Source of the DNA: Bacillota bacterium
Lineage (GTDB): Bacteria; Bacillota; Clostridia; Clostridiales; Clostridiaceae
Direction of reading: 5' to 3'
NCBI GenBank assembly: GCA_030706015.1
Contig: JAUZPI010000020.1
Span: 1 to 59,515 of the forward strand
Length of the DNA: 59,515 nucleotides
Below, in pieces: positions 26,510 through 35,117 of this stretch. Position numbers and translations under genes: made by a program. The stretch's first letter is position 1, and each line of letters starts with the position of its first letter. The notes under the pieces were generated by a model. The model was given only the letters and a program-made list of their open reading frames with translations, made no database searches and had not been told where the DNA came from.

Positions 26510-26539
26510 ATGATTAATAATATCATTAACAACAATTAA
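26510..26539 (+). CDS. Putative 9-codon mini-ORF (MINNIINNN) before the exporter
   Basis: ATG followed by eight Ile/Asn codons and TAA, with GAGGTGG ending 5 nt before the ATG. It lies after terminator T2 and 44 nt before the first exporter gene. A short inverted repeat (AATGAT/ATCATT) surrounds its start codon. The good ribosome binding site argues for translation; the AT-rich context means chance cannot be excluded. Confidence 0.4.
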   Translation: MINNIINNN

Positions 26540-26583
26540 AACATTTTCTTATTCTATGATATATACGGAAAGGAGACTAGAAA

Positions 26584-28320
26584 TTGAGAACTATTTTAAA
26601 ATATATTTCGAAATATAAGTTACTTATAGTGATTCCATTCATGGCTATGCTCATAAGTACTGCTATAGATATGTTTAATCCATATCTAACGCAACTACTA
26701 GTTGACAAAGTTATTGTTAATAAAGAATATGGACTTCTGTCATATATAGTTATAAGTATAGGTTCTATAGGGATTGCTAGAGCCCTTCTTGGTTATGTGA
26801 AAGAATTTACTTTTGATTATATGGCTTCTAAGGTAGCAGCCAATTTAAAACTAGATCTATTTAATCATATACAAAGCCTGTCTTTCAATTACTTTGACGG
26901 TCAAAACACAGGAGAGCTAATGTCAAGGATAGGTGAAGATGTTGAAAACATCTGGAAGGCTGCTGGCTTTGGTGCATCCCTATTTGTAGAACAAACCATA
27001 TATTTTATTACTGCTTCTGTCATATTATTATGCCTGGATTGGAAGCTGGCAATCTTAAGCCTGGCAACTATGCCTTTTCTTTGTTATGTAACTATGAAGC
27101 TTGAGAAGGAAATTGGTATCGCCTTTGGCAAGATAAGCGATCAAACTGCTGCACTAAATACTACCGCTCAAGAAAATATAGCTGGTGTAAGATTAGTTAA
27201 AGCTTTTGCAAGAGAAAAGCATGAAATACTAAAATTCCTTAAGTTAAATAAGACAAACTACACTTTAAACTTAGAGCAAAATAAGGTATGGGGAAAATAT
27301 AATCCTATGCAAGAGCTCTTAGGAAATATATCAATACTCATAGTAATTACTTTTGGGGGTATGTTTGTCATAAAGGATTATATTTCCCTAGGGACCTTAG
27401 TTGCCTTTAACGGATATCTTTGGATGTTAATATGGCCCATGAGAATGATTGGCTGGCTTACAAATATCTTAGCTCAAAGCAGCGCCTCTGCTAAGAAACT
27501 AGATAACATCTTTAATACAAAACCCTCAATTGAAAGCCCTAAGGATGCTTTTAAACTTGATGAAATTCATGGACATATAAAGTTCGAAAATGTTTCATTT
27601 AAATATAATAACGAGCTAATTCTAAGGAATATCAATCTAGAAGCATCACCAGGTGATACTATTGCAATAATGGGTACTACAGGTTCCGGAAAGACATCGT
27701 TAGTAAATCTTATTGGAAGATACTACGATGCTTGCGATGGAAGAATCTTAATAGACGGATTAGAGCTTAAATCATTAGATCTAAATTCCCTTCGCAGTAA
27801 AATGGCCGTAGTACCTCAAGACAATTTTCTATTTTCTGATACTATAGAGCAAAATATTCGTTTTGGTAAAGAAGATGCTACTTTTGAGGAAATAGAAGCT
27901 GCCTGCAGGACTGCATGCGCCTCTGAATTTATTGATAAGTTAGAAGAAAAATATGAAACTATTATAGGTGAAAGAGGTATAGGGCTATCGGGAGGGCAAA
28001 AGCAAAGACTAGCCATAGCCAGAGCTCTTGTAAGAAATAGTAGTATTCTGATTCTAGATGATGCAACTTCAGCACTAGATATGAATACTGAGTACTCCCT
28101 ACTTAAAAACTTATTCAACAACAAAAAAAAGTCCACTACATTCATAATTGCTCATAGAATATCTGCTGTAAAAAATGCTGATGAAATTATATTGCTCGAT
28201 GATGGTTCTATCATAGAAAGAGGTACTCATTCAGAGCTTTTGAATAAAAAAGGTAAGTATTACGATATATATTGCGAGCAATTCAAAGATTTAGAAAATG
28301 ACGAAAGCGAGGTGGTATAG
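26584..28320 (+). CDS. Heterodimeric ABC exporter, subunit 1 (BmrC/LmrC-like, degenerate ATP site)
   Basis: A 578-residue half transporter: six membrane segments (about 10-300) and a nucleotide-binding domain with Walker A GTTGSGKT (364-371), signature LSGGQKQR, and Walker B ILILDD in which Asp493 replaces the catalytic Glu. Such a change marks the non-catalytic side of heterodimeric multidrug exporters (BmrCD, LmrCD, TM287/288). Start is TTG 26584, 7 nt after AAGGAGA. The stop overlaps the start of the second subunit. Substrate unknown; drug or lipid-like export is the family-based guess. Confidence 0.9.
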   Translation: MRTILKYISKYKLLIVIPFMAMLISTAIDMFNPYLTQLLVDKVIVNKEYGLLSYIVISIGSIGIARALLGYVKEFTFDYMASKVAANLKLDLFNHIQSLSFNYFDGQNTGELMSRIGEDVENIWKAAGFGASLFVEQTIYFITASVILLCLDWKLAILSLATMPFLCYVTMKLEKEIGIAFGKISDQTAALNTTAQENIAGVRLVKAFAREKHEILKFLKLNKTNYTLNLEQNKVWGKYNPMQELLGNISILIVITFGGMFVIKDYISLGTLVAFNGYLWMLIWPMRMIGWLTNILAQSSASAKKLDNIFNTKPSIESPKDAFKLDEIHGHIKFENVSFKYNNELILRNINLEASPGDTIAIMGTTGSGKTSLVNLIGRYYDACDGRILIDGLELKSLDLNSLRSKMAVVPQDNFLFSDTIEQNIRFGKEDATFEEIEAACRTACASEFIDKLEEKYETIIGERGIGLSGGQKQRLAIARALVRNSSILILDDATSALDMNTEYSLLKNLFNNKKKSTTFIIAHRISAVKNADEIILLDDGSIIERGTHSELLNKKGKYYDIYCEQFKDLENDESEVV

Positions 28321-30104
28321 TGGCTAAGAATACTATGAAACAGGACGAGGAACTGAATTCACGTTCAAATCTTGAACTAATTATTAGACTGCTGGCATAT
28401 TTAAAATCATATTCAATAAAAGTAACAATTATATTACTTCTTATGATATTTGTAATGATATGCAGCCTTTTAAACCCCTACTTATTAAAATTATGCATCG
28501 ATAAATATATATCCGCTAATAATATAACTGGTCTTCTCGCTATTGCTGCAGTGATGCTTATACTTAATGTTTTAGCTATGTATGCATCTAGGTTAAGAAT
28601 AAATATGATGGCAGCTGTTACAAACAAAATATTGCTTGAAATAAGACAGGAGCTTTACACTCATATTCAAAAATTATCTTTCTCATTCTTTGATGAAAGA
28701 CCTGTAGGTAAAATATTAGCTAGAGTAATTGGTGATGTAAATTCTCTCCAAGAATTATTTTCAAATAGCATAACCAATTTTATACCTGAGATATTAACCC
28801 TTATATGTGTCACTATAATAATGCTATCAATGAATCTAAAACTAGCACTGATATCTATGTTAATACTCCCCATACTTGCCACAGGTTTATTTTTAATCCA
28901 AACCATCTCAAGAGTACGATGGCAGAATTATAGGCAAAAGCGCTCAAATATGAATGCTTTTACCCATGAGGATTTCTCTGGTATAAGAATAATACAAGCT
29001 TTTGCGGTAGAAAGTAAAACCTCTAATAGCTTTATTAGCTATGTTAAAGATATGATGGATTCATTTATTAGAGCAGTGAAGCTTAATGATATGTTTTGGC
29101 CGCTCGTGGAATTTTCCTCTGGTATTGGCAGGGTATTAGTATTTATATATAGTATTAAACTAATAAGATCTGGCCAGCTTACCATAGGTACTCTAATAGC
29201 ATTTACCTCCTACATCGACATGTTTTGGAGACCTATAATGAATATATGTAATTTTTATAACACCTTAATCACCAATTTTGCTGCAGGAGAACGAATCTTC
29301 GAAATACTTGATGTTCAACCTGATATTACTAATCTAAATAATGCTACTATGCCTCAAATTAAAGGAGCAGTGGAATTTAAAAATGTAAGTTTTGATTATG
29401 GAGATGGTGTTAATGTATTAAACGACATAAATTTCAAAGTAAGATCTGGAGAAAGTATTGCATTAGTTGGGGCTACAGGAGCAGGTAAAACAACTATAGT
29501 GAATCTTATAAGCAGATTCTATGATTGTGCTCAAGGCCAAGTGCTTATAGATAATACAAATGTTCAAAATGTTACTATTGAATCCTTACGCTCACAAATG
29601 GGTATTATGCTTCAAGATACCTTCTTATTTTCTACCTCCATAAAGGAAAACATTCGCTATGGCAGATTAGACGCCAGTGATGCAGATATAGTCGCCGCTG
29701 CTAAGGCAGTAAATGCGCATGAATTTATTATGAAGCTTCCAAACGGTTATGATACCGAGGTAAATGAAAGAGGTTCTAGACTATCAGTTGGAGAGAGACA
29801 GCTAATATCCTTTGCAAGAGCTATACTTGCTAATCCAAGAATTTTAATTTTAGATGAGGCAACTTCCAATATAGATACACAAACTGAAAAACTTGTTCAA
29901 AAGGGTATTAAACAATTATTACATGGAAGAACATCTTTCGTTATTGCTCATAGGCTCTCCACTATACGAGACTGTGATAGAATAATGGTTATAGATAGAG
30001 GTGAAATTGTAGAAAGCGGCAGCCATAAGGAACTACTAAACCTAGGAGGACTGTATTATAATTTATTTACATCCCAGTACAAATTTTTAACTGAAAGCGC
30101 TTAA
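28320..30104 (+). CDS. Heterodimeric ABC exporter, subunit 2 (BmrD/LmrD-like, catalytic)
   Basis: A 594-residue half transporter with six membrane segments (about 30-320) and an ATPase domain: Walker A GATGAGKT, altered signature LSVGERQ (488-494), Walker B ILILDE with catalytic Glu513, H-loop AHRLST. The altered signature faces the degenerate site of subunit 1, as expected for an asymmetric pair. GTG start overlaps the preceding TAG by one base, so the subunits are translated in coupled, equal amounts. Confidence 0.92.
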   Translation: MAKNTMKQDEELNSRSNLELIIRLLAYLKSYSIKVTIILLLMIFVMICSLLNPYLLKLCIDKYISANNITGLLAIAAVMLILNVLAMYASRLRINMMAAVTNKILLEIRQELYTHIQKLSFSFFDERPVGKILARVIGDVNSLQELFSNSITNFIPEILTLICVTIIMLSMNLKLALISMLILPILATGLFLIQTISRVRWQNYRQKRSNMNAFTHEDFSGIRIIQAFAVESKTSNSFISYVKDMMDSFIRAVKLNDMFWPLVEFSSGIGRVLVFIYSIKLIRSGQLTIGTLIAFTSYIDMFWRPIMNICNFYNTLITNFAAGERIFEILDVQPDITNLNNATMPQIKGAVEFKNVSFDYGDGVNVLNDINFKVRSGESIALVGATGAGKTTIVNLISRFYDCAQGQVLIDNTNVQNVTIESLRSQMGIMLQDTFLFSTSIKENIRYGRLDASDADIVAAAKAVNAHEFIMKLPNGYDTEVNERGSRLSVGERQLISFARAILANPRILILDEATSNIDTQTEKLVQKGIKQLLHGRTSFVIAHRLSTIRDCDRIMVIDRGEIVESGSHKELLNLGGLYYNLFTSQYKFLTESA

Positions 30105-30118
30105 CTGTACGAAAAATA

Positions 30119-30158
30119 AAACCATTCAAGCTTAATAGAAGTTTTGAATGGTTTTTTT
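30119..30158 (+). terminator. Terminator of the exporter operon
   Basis: Stem AAACCATTCAA (30119-30129) / TTGAATGGTTT (30144-30154), then a run of seven T residues. Confidence 0.9.
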
Positions 30159-30271
30159 GTGTTTTCAAGGAGGTTTTTTATTCTATATGTAGAATTAAAT
30201 ATTTATATTGTACATAAATGATTCATAATCTGGCACAATAATTTTTAAATATTATTTAGGGGTATATGAAT

Positions 30272-30922
30272 ATGGAGATTCTAAATATTAATGATTTAAA
30301 AACAGATCAAAAAATACATTTTATAAGTAACAATAATAAGTTTTTTGATGGTGTAATCAAGTCAATACATGAGGGTTTTTTTGTAGTTCAAATAAGCACA
30401 ATTCAAGAAAATTATAATTTAATAAGTGCTGGACAGCAGGTTGACTTTATTGTTGCTAATGATTTAAAAGCCTACAGATGTCATTCAAAGGTACTAAACT
30501 GTAAGGTTGGTGACAATCTTCAGGCTGCTTTGATGGAGACTCCAGAGACAGTTAATGTAATTGAAAGAAGACAATATAAACGTATCCAGTGTGTATTAGA
30601 GGTATCCTATTACATCCTGCCTGATAACCAAAAATACACCAAATTAGAACAAGTACCATCAATGCTGTTTAAAAAAATGAAGAGAACCTTCACAGTAGAT
30701 ATAAGCGGCGGAGGAGTAAAGCTTATTAGCTATGATAATGCTATTACGGCTCAATTTGTTCTAGTATCTATAAAACTAAATACGGAGATTTTTGCCATTA
30801 GCTCTGTTGTAAGAGTCGAAGATAACACCAAAAACTGTAAATTAGCTCTTAAATACGAATGCATAAAAGAAGAAGATAGACGGCAAATACTTGATTATGT
30901 ACAAAAAAGATCAAATGGGTGA
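30272..30922 (+). CDS. PilZ-domain c-di-GMP-binding protein, YcgR-like
   Basis: A 216-residue protein with an N-terminal YcgR-like beta domain (about 1-95) and a PilZ domain (about 100-212) that has both binding motifs: RRQYKR (RxxxR) and DISGGG (DxSxxG). PilZ proteins of this layout bind cyclic di-GMP and act on flagellar motors or surface polysaccharide. The ATG at 30272 is preferred over 30266 because AGGGG lies 9 nt before it. It stands alone; no flagellar gene is visible. Confidence 0.88.
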   Translation: MEILNINDLKTDQKIHFISNNNKFFDGVIKSIHEGFFVVQISTIQENYNLISAGQQVDFIVANDLKAYRCHSKVLNCKVGDNLQAALMETPETVNVIERRQYKRIQCVLEVSYYILPDNQKYTKLEQVPSMLFKKMKRTFTVDISGGGVKLISYDNAITAQFVLVSIKLNTEIFAISSVVRVEDNTKNCKLALKYECIKEEDRRQILDYVQKRSNG

Positions 30923-30950
30923 CAATCATCAGCATATCTCTTGTTAATTA

Positions 30951-31030
30951 TAGAAAGCAGTAATATTTAAAAACTTTAGAGTATTAATCCTTCTTAAAAG
31001 GGTAAAATATTACTACCTTTATACTTTCTA
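30951..31030 (+). other. Long imperfect hairpin upstream of a small membrane protein gene
   Basis: TAGAAAG (30951-30957) pairs with CTTTCTA (31024-31030), and AGTAATATTT (30959-30968) pairs with AAATATTACT (31005-31014), both perfectly. CCTT/AAGG near 30989-31001 may add an inner hairpin. No T-run follows, so it is not an ordinary terminator; it ends 23 nt before the next ATG. Confidence 0.5.
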
Positions 31031-31053
31031 AATTTTAAAAAGAGGTGTTATTT

Positions 31054-31374
31054 ATGATTAATTTTTTCATATCTGCAATAGTAGATATAGTACTTATATT
31101 TTCTTCCTATTTCGTGTTCAAAAATATAATTAGTGGTCCAACAAGACATAGATTATATGAAAAGTTTCTAAGCTCCTTTGCAAAATTCGTTATATATATT
31201 TTTATTTTAGCTGTAGCAATAACTGCAATTACAGCATTTATTCTATATAGAACCCGATACATAAGCTATTTGAATATAGTAGCTCCGGCACTTGTATCTA
31301 TACTAATTGGATTCATAGTTTCTACTGTACCTACTAGAGGAATCGGAGATGAAGAAAAGAAGTCTAAACAATAG
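31054..31374 (+). CDS. Small membrane protein of unknown function
   Basis: A 106-residue protein with three predicted membrane segments (about 4-24, 43-65, 74-95) and a short charged tail ending in Lys residues. I recognise no family. The ATG at 31054 has AGAGGTG 6 nt upstream, and a terminator overlaps the stop codon, so this is a monocistronic gene. A structured leader precedes it. Confidence 0.7.
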   Translation: MINFFISAIVDIVLIFSSYFVFKNIISGPTRHRLYEKFLSSFAKFVIYIFILAVAITAITAFILYRTRYISYLNIVAPALVSILIGFIVSTVPTRGIGDEEKKSKQ

Positions 31375-31390
31375 GCTTCTTTTTATTCTT
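31357..31390 (+). terminator. Terminator of the small membrane protein gene
   Basis: Stem AAGAAGTCT/AGGCTTCTT (9 bp, one G-T pair) that includes the stop codon region, followed by TTTTATTCTT. Confidence 0.75.
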
Positions 31391-31432
31391 AATAAAAACA
31401 AACAAAAAATATTCATTTTTTTAAATTTACTA

Positions 31433-31461
31433 TTGCGTTTATTATATTTCTCATATATAAT
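31433..31461 (+). promoter_or_regulatory. Promoter of tRNA-Pro
   Basis: TTGCGT (31433-31438), 17-bp spacer, TATAAT (31456-31461). The predicted start is about 6 bp before the tRNA. Confidence 0.8.
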
Positions 31462-31473
31462 AGTACATGTCCT

Positions 31474-31549
31474 CGGGGTGTGGCGCAGATGGGAGCGCGC
31501 GTGGTTTGGGACCATGAGGTCGCAGGTTCAATCCCTGTCACCCCGACCA
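31474..31549 (+). tRNA. tRNA-Pro (TGG)
   Basis: A 76-nt cloverleaf with CCA encoded: acceptor CGGGGTG/CACCCCG, anticodon stem CGTGG/CCATG around loop TTTGGGA, T arm GGTTCAATCC. Single gene with its own promoter and terminator. Confidence 0.96.
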
Positions 31550-31553
31550 TTAA

Positions 31554-31585
31554 AAGAAGTTATTGTAAGATAACTTCTTTTTTTT
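31554..31585 (+). terminator. Terminator of tRNA-Pro
   Basis: A 10-bp stem AAGAAGTTAT/ATAACTTCTT with loop tgtaag, followed by a run of T residues. Confidence 0.9.
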
Positions 31586-31716
31586 ATCTTAAAAACCAAT
31601 TCCTAGCTAGGCCGCTTCTTATACTTCTCCCCAATGTATACTTTTATATAATATACACAAAATATCATTTATGATAAAATTATTACATTCCTATTATTTG
31701 TAAGGAGTTGATTTAG

Positions 31717-33069
31717 TTGAAGGCCAAACATGAGGATTTGTTTAAATCTATAGTTAAAGCTTACTACGAAGATGACTTTGAAAAAAAGATTAAAAAGATA
31801 ATCTCTGATAGTTCTATTAATAGAGACGAATTAAGCGGATTAATTTCTTCCCTTTGCGGTGTAGGCATAAAATTTGATGAAAATAGTGACTTTGTTGAAG
31901 ATTTAAAAAAAGCTATAAAATCATATAAGATTGATCACAAAGTGGTAAACAAAATAAAATCCTGTTCAATGGAATGTGCTGATATGGATGGTCAGACTAT
32001 TTGTCAAAAATCATGTCCTTTTGATGCTATAATCATAGATAGAGAAAAAAATACAACCTACATATCATCAGATAAATGTACGGACTGCGGTTTCTGTGTA
32101 GATGGCTGTCCAAATAACGCTATACTTGATAGAGTAGAATTTGTCCCTTTGATAAATTTACTTAAGGGTGAAAAACCCGTAATTGCAGCAGTTGCTCCAG
32201 CCATTTGCGGTCAGTTTGGTGAAGATGTAACTATTTATCAACTAAGAACAGCATTTAAGAAAATGGGATTTGAAGATATGGTTGAGGTGGCATTCTTTGC
32301 AGATATGCTTACCTTAAAAGAAGCTATAGAATTCGATGAGCACGTGAAGGATAAGGATGATTTGATGATAACCTCCTGCTGCTGTCCTATGTGGGTAGGT
32401 ATGTTAAAACGGGTATATAATGATATGGTTAAACACGTTTCTCCTTCTGTTTCTCCTATGATTGCCTCAGGGAGAGTTATTAAGGAGCTTAATCCTGACT
32501 GCAAAGTTGTATTTATCGGTCCTTGTATAGCAAAAAAAGCAGAAGCAAAAGATAAGGATCTATTAGGTGATATTGATTTTGTTTTAACTTTTGCAGAAGT
32601 AAAAGATATATTTGAAGCATTAAATATAAATCCAGCAGAACTTCCAGGAGAGCTATCTACTGACTATGCTTCGAGAGAAGGAAGACTTTACGCTAGAACT
32701 GGCGGTGTTTCTATCTCTGTTAACGAAGCTGTAACAAGGCTTTTCCCTGAAAAAGCTAAGCTCTTCAAAGCAGCTCAAGCCAATGGTGTAAAGGAATGTA
32801 AGGAGCTCCTTGAAAGAGCACAAAACCATGAAATAGAGGCAAACTTTTTAGAAGGCATGGGCTGCATTGGTGGGTGCGTAGGCGGACCTAAGGCAATAAT
32901 ACCTAGAGAAGAGGGGAAAGAAAGAGTTAATGAGTTTGCAGAAAGCTCCAATATAAAAATTTCTCTAGACAGCCCTCAAATGAAAAATATATTAACTAGA
33001 ATAGGAATTAATACACCTGAGGATTTCACAAAATCCAAAGAAGGAAAAATATTCGATAGGGAATTTTAG
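31717..33069 (+). CDS. [FeFe]-hydrogenase-like iron-sulfur protein
   Basis: A 450-residue protein. Residues 80-140 carry two 4Fe-4S ferredoxin motifs (Cys83, 87, 96, 100 and Cys121, 124, 127, 131). The hydrogenase large-subunit domain keeps all four H-cluster ligands by motif: TSCCCPMW (Cys223), GPCIAKKAE (Cys270), and GMGCIGGCVGG (Cys383, Cys387). It lacks the extra N-terminal clusters of CpI-type enzymes and has an unusual triple Cys in the first motif. This shape fits the poorly studied short or sensory [FeFe] groups. Activity and partners are unknown; no maturation gene is in the window. Start is TTG behind AAGGAG. Confidence 0.85.
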   Translation: MKAKHEDLFKSIVKAYYEDDFEKKIKKIISDSSINRDELSGLISSLCGVGIKFDENSDFVEDLKKAIKSYKIDHKVVNKIKSCSMECADMDGQTICQKSCPFDAIIIDREKNTTYISSDKCTDCGFCVDGCPNNAILDRVEFVPLINLLKGEKPVIAAVAPAICGQFGEDVTIYQLRTAFKKMGFEDMVEVAFFADMLTLKEAIEFDEHVKDKDDLMITSCCCPMWVGMLKRVYNDMVKHVSPSVSPMIASGRVIKELNPDCKVVFIGPCIAKKAEAKDKDLLGDIDFVLTFAEVKDIFEALNINPAELPGELSTDYASREGRLYARTGGVSISVNEAVTRLFPEKAKLFKAAQANGVKECKELLERAQNHEIEANFLEGMGCIGGCVGGPKAIIPREEGKERVNEFAESSNIKISLDSPQMKNILTRIGINTPEDFTKSKEGKIFDREF

Positions 33070-33077
33070 ATAGTTAG

Positions 33078-33119
33078 ATTAAGAAGACTTTCATGAATTA
33101 TGGAAGTCTTCTTAATTTT
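33078..33119 (+). terminator. Terminator of the hydrogenase-like gene
   Basis: A 17-bp stem (33078-33094 with 33100-33116) with one T-G pair and loop GAATT, followed by TTTCTATAATTTTT. Confidence 0.85.
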
Positions 33120-33214
33120 CTATAATTTTTAACCATTTCTTAATGAAATATTAATTAAAATTTGATAAAATAAATACATAATTATAAAAATATAGATTAA
33201 AGGCGGTGAAATTG

Positions 33215-33736
33215 ATGGGTGAAGTGCTCTTCAAAATACAGAAAAAAGACGCTTTTATACTTGAACTGTTTAATACAAAAATGAAGTGTAAATTCTTAGA
33301 TATATTTATGCCTTTAGTCACATATCTAGGTTCTACTGCTTTCTGCATTATCTTCTCGCTAACGACAACGCTTAGTAATAATTCTAAACTCGAAAAATTA
33401 GGTGTAAAATCAGCAATATCCCTGCTTATCGGCAGCCTTATTGTAAGAATTATTAAAGTTAGTGTGAGTAGAATGAGACCCTATCTAAGGATAAAAAATC
33501 TAAATATACGTAAGATAGGAATCGATAAATATTCCTTTCCCTCTGGTCATACTACTGCAGCTTTTAGCCTTTGTATCCTGCTTTCTTTGAATATACCTCA
33601 TTTAGCTCCAGTTTTTATAATATTAGCATGCTGCGTCGGGATGTCTCGTATGTATTTTGGCGTACATTATCCTACTGATGTATTTGTAGGCATATTAATC
33701 GGTTCCATTTGTTCATCATTGATATATTTTATTTAG
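33215..33736 (+). CDS. PAP2-family membrane phosphatase
   Basis: A 173-residue membrane protein with about five membrane segments and the three PAP2 motifs: KVSVSRMRP, PSGH, and SRMYFGVHYPTD. Relatives dephosphorylate undecaprenyl pyrophosphate or phosphatidic-acid-type lipids on the outer side of the membrane. An undecaprenyl pyrophosphatase (BcrC-like) role is possible, but the substrate cannot be read. The ATG at 33215 follows AAAGGCGG by 8 nt. Confidence 0.88.
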   Translation: MGEVLFKIQKKDAFILELFNTKMKCKFLDIFMPLVTYLGSTAFCIIFSLTTTLSNNSKLEKLGVKSAISLLIGSLIVRIIKVSVSRMRPYLRIKNLNIRKIGIDKYSFPSGHTTAAFSLCILLSLNIPHLAPVFIILACCVGMSRMYFGVHYPTDVFVGILIGSICSSLIYFI

Positions 33737-33851
33737 TATACCGGTTGCCTTTTTGGTATCACTTGAATACCTTAATGCTAAGAAACCTGGAAACCACCTT
33801 ATATTTATATTCATTTTCTTTTATGCTATACTTTGATACGAGGTGATATTT

Positions 33852-34505
33852 ATGCTTAATGATATTAAAGCTGCTATTTTTGATATGGATGGAACCCTCA
33901 TAGATTCAATGTGGGTTTGGTCAAAAATAGATGTAGAATACTTAAGACGAAAAAATTTAGATTTTCCACCTGATTTAAGAACTCAGATAGAACATCTAAG
34001 CTTTATAGATACTGCAAAGTACTTTAAGAATAGATTCAATTTAGAAGATACTATAGAAGAAATAATGAATGAATGGAATGAACTTGCATACTATGAGTAC
34101 GCTAACAACGTAGATATGAAACCAGGTGCAAAGGAATTCTTAGAAAGATTGAAAGCTTTAAATATAAAGATAGGACTTGCTACAAGCAATTGCTCTATGC
34201 TTTTAGAAACAGTATTAAAAAGACATGGTATTCTTTCTCTTTTCGATGCTATAACCACCACAGATGAGGTTAATAATGACAAGAGTTTTCCTGATGTATA
34301 TCTTTTATCCGCAAAAAGATTAGGGGTAGCTCCTAGTAAGTGTATAGTATTCGAAGATATACTTCCTGCTGTAATGGGAGCCAAAGCTGCAGGAATGAAG
34401 GTAGTAGGAGTACACGACCCATATTCATCTGATCAACAAGCTCTTATAATGGATAAAGCAGATCATTATATTTATGAATATGACGAACTAAATAAAGCCG
34501 TTTAA
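33852..34505 (+). CDS. HAD-superfamily hydrolase, beta-phosphoglucomutase-like
   Basis: A 217-residue HAD phosphatase with motif I DMDGTLIDS (nucleophile and acid Asp), a helical cap (about 18-85), motif II ATSN, motif III Lys near NDKSFPDVY, and motif IV VFEDILPAVMGAKAAGM. The closest shape is the phosphoglucomutase/phosphatase subfamily acting on small phosphorylated sugars. The ATG at 33852 follows GAGGTGAT. Its exact substrate is unknown. Confidence 0.88.
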   Translation: MLNDIKAAIFDMDGTLIDSMWVWSKIDVEYLRRKNLDFPPDLRTQIEHLSFIDTAKYFKNRFNLEDTIEEIMNEWNELAYYEYANNVDMKPGAKEFLERLKALNIKIGLATSNCSMLLETVLKRHGILSLFDAITTTDEVNNDKSFPDVYLLSAKRLGVAPSKCIVFEDILPAVMGAKAAGMKVVGVHDPYSSDQQALIMDKADHYIYEYDELNKAV

Positions 34506-34560
34506 TCACATTAATTATTCAGATATTCCCTATGTCACCATATCATAGTGAACCTATATC

Positions 34561-34592
34561 AAAGTCCTCATTTGAGGGCTTTTTTCTTTTTT
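34561..34592 (+). terminator. Terminator of the HAD hydrolase gene
   Basis: A 9-bp stem AAAGTCCTC/GAGGGCTTT with loop ATTT, then TTTTCTTTTTT. Confidence 0.9.
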
Positions 34593-34687
34593 GGCTTAAT
34601 AATATACCTCTTTTTGATTGTATATGAATATACTTAATATTAGATAAAGTTATAATACCTTGAAATATTTATCAAGGAGGAGTTCTC

Positions 34688-35104
34688 TTGTATACCTTAT
34701 TATTTTTTTTATTGCTAGTAGGTATTTCTTTATATTTTATTTCTAGTCTCTTTAAAAAAATATCATTTCAGAAACAGCAGATAATATACCTTACAAGACA
34801 GAATGATAGTTTAAAATCTAAAATTGAGAAAAATATGATTAACTTTGATTCCATAGCTATTAAATATATAGAATCAAACGGAGCAAATGCCGCTGCAAAA
34901 ATCACCAGCTATATCTATTTAGCACCAATATGTGATTTTACTATTGCATGGAAGGTAGAAAAAGATACTCTGCTAGATATAATAGATTGTGCTGAAATTA
35001 AAAATATAAAATGGTATGAAGTGTGCTATCTATCTGATGAAAGCACAAAAATAAAAGGCTGGATACCAGCCTCAAACTTAATCTTTTTAAATGACTATAG
35101 TTAA
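34688..35104 (+). CDS. Membrane-anchored SH3-like protein, function unknown
   Basis: A 138-residue protein: one N-terminal membrane segment (about 2-20), a short basic helical linker, and a C-terminal domain at about 65-135 whose ending (KGWIPASNLIF) looks like a bacterial SH3 domain. Such domains often bind cell wall peptides. TTG start, 7 nt after GGAGG. It converges on the rodA-like gene with only 13 bp between stops and no visible terminator. Function not assigned. Confidence 0.65.
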   Translation: MYTLLFFLLLVGISLYFISSLFKKISFQKQQIIYLTRQNDSLKSKIEKNMINFDSIAIKYIESNGANAAAKITSYIYLAPICDFTIAWKVEKDTLLDIIDCAEIKNIKWYEVCYLSDESTKIKGWIPASNLIFLNDYS

Positions 35105-35117
35105 ATAGGAATTGAGC

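Noticed and set aside
31480..31674. Plus-strand reading frame starting in tRNA-Pro
   Set aside because: It reads through the tRNA and its terminator hairpin, so it is not a protein gene.
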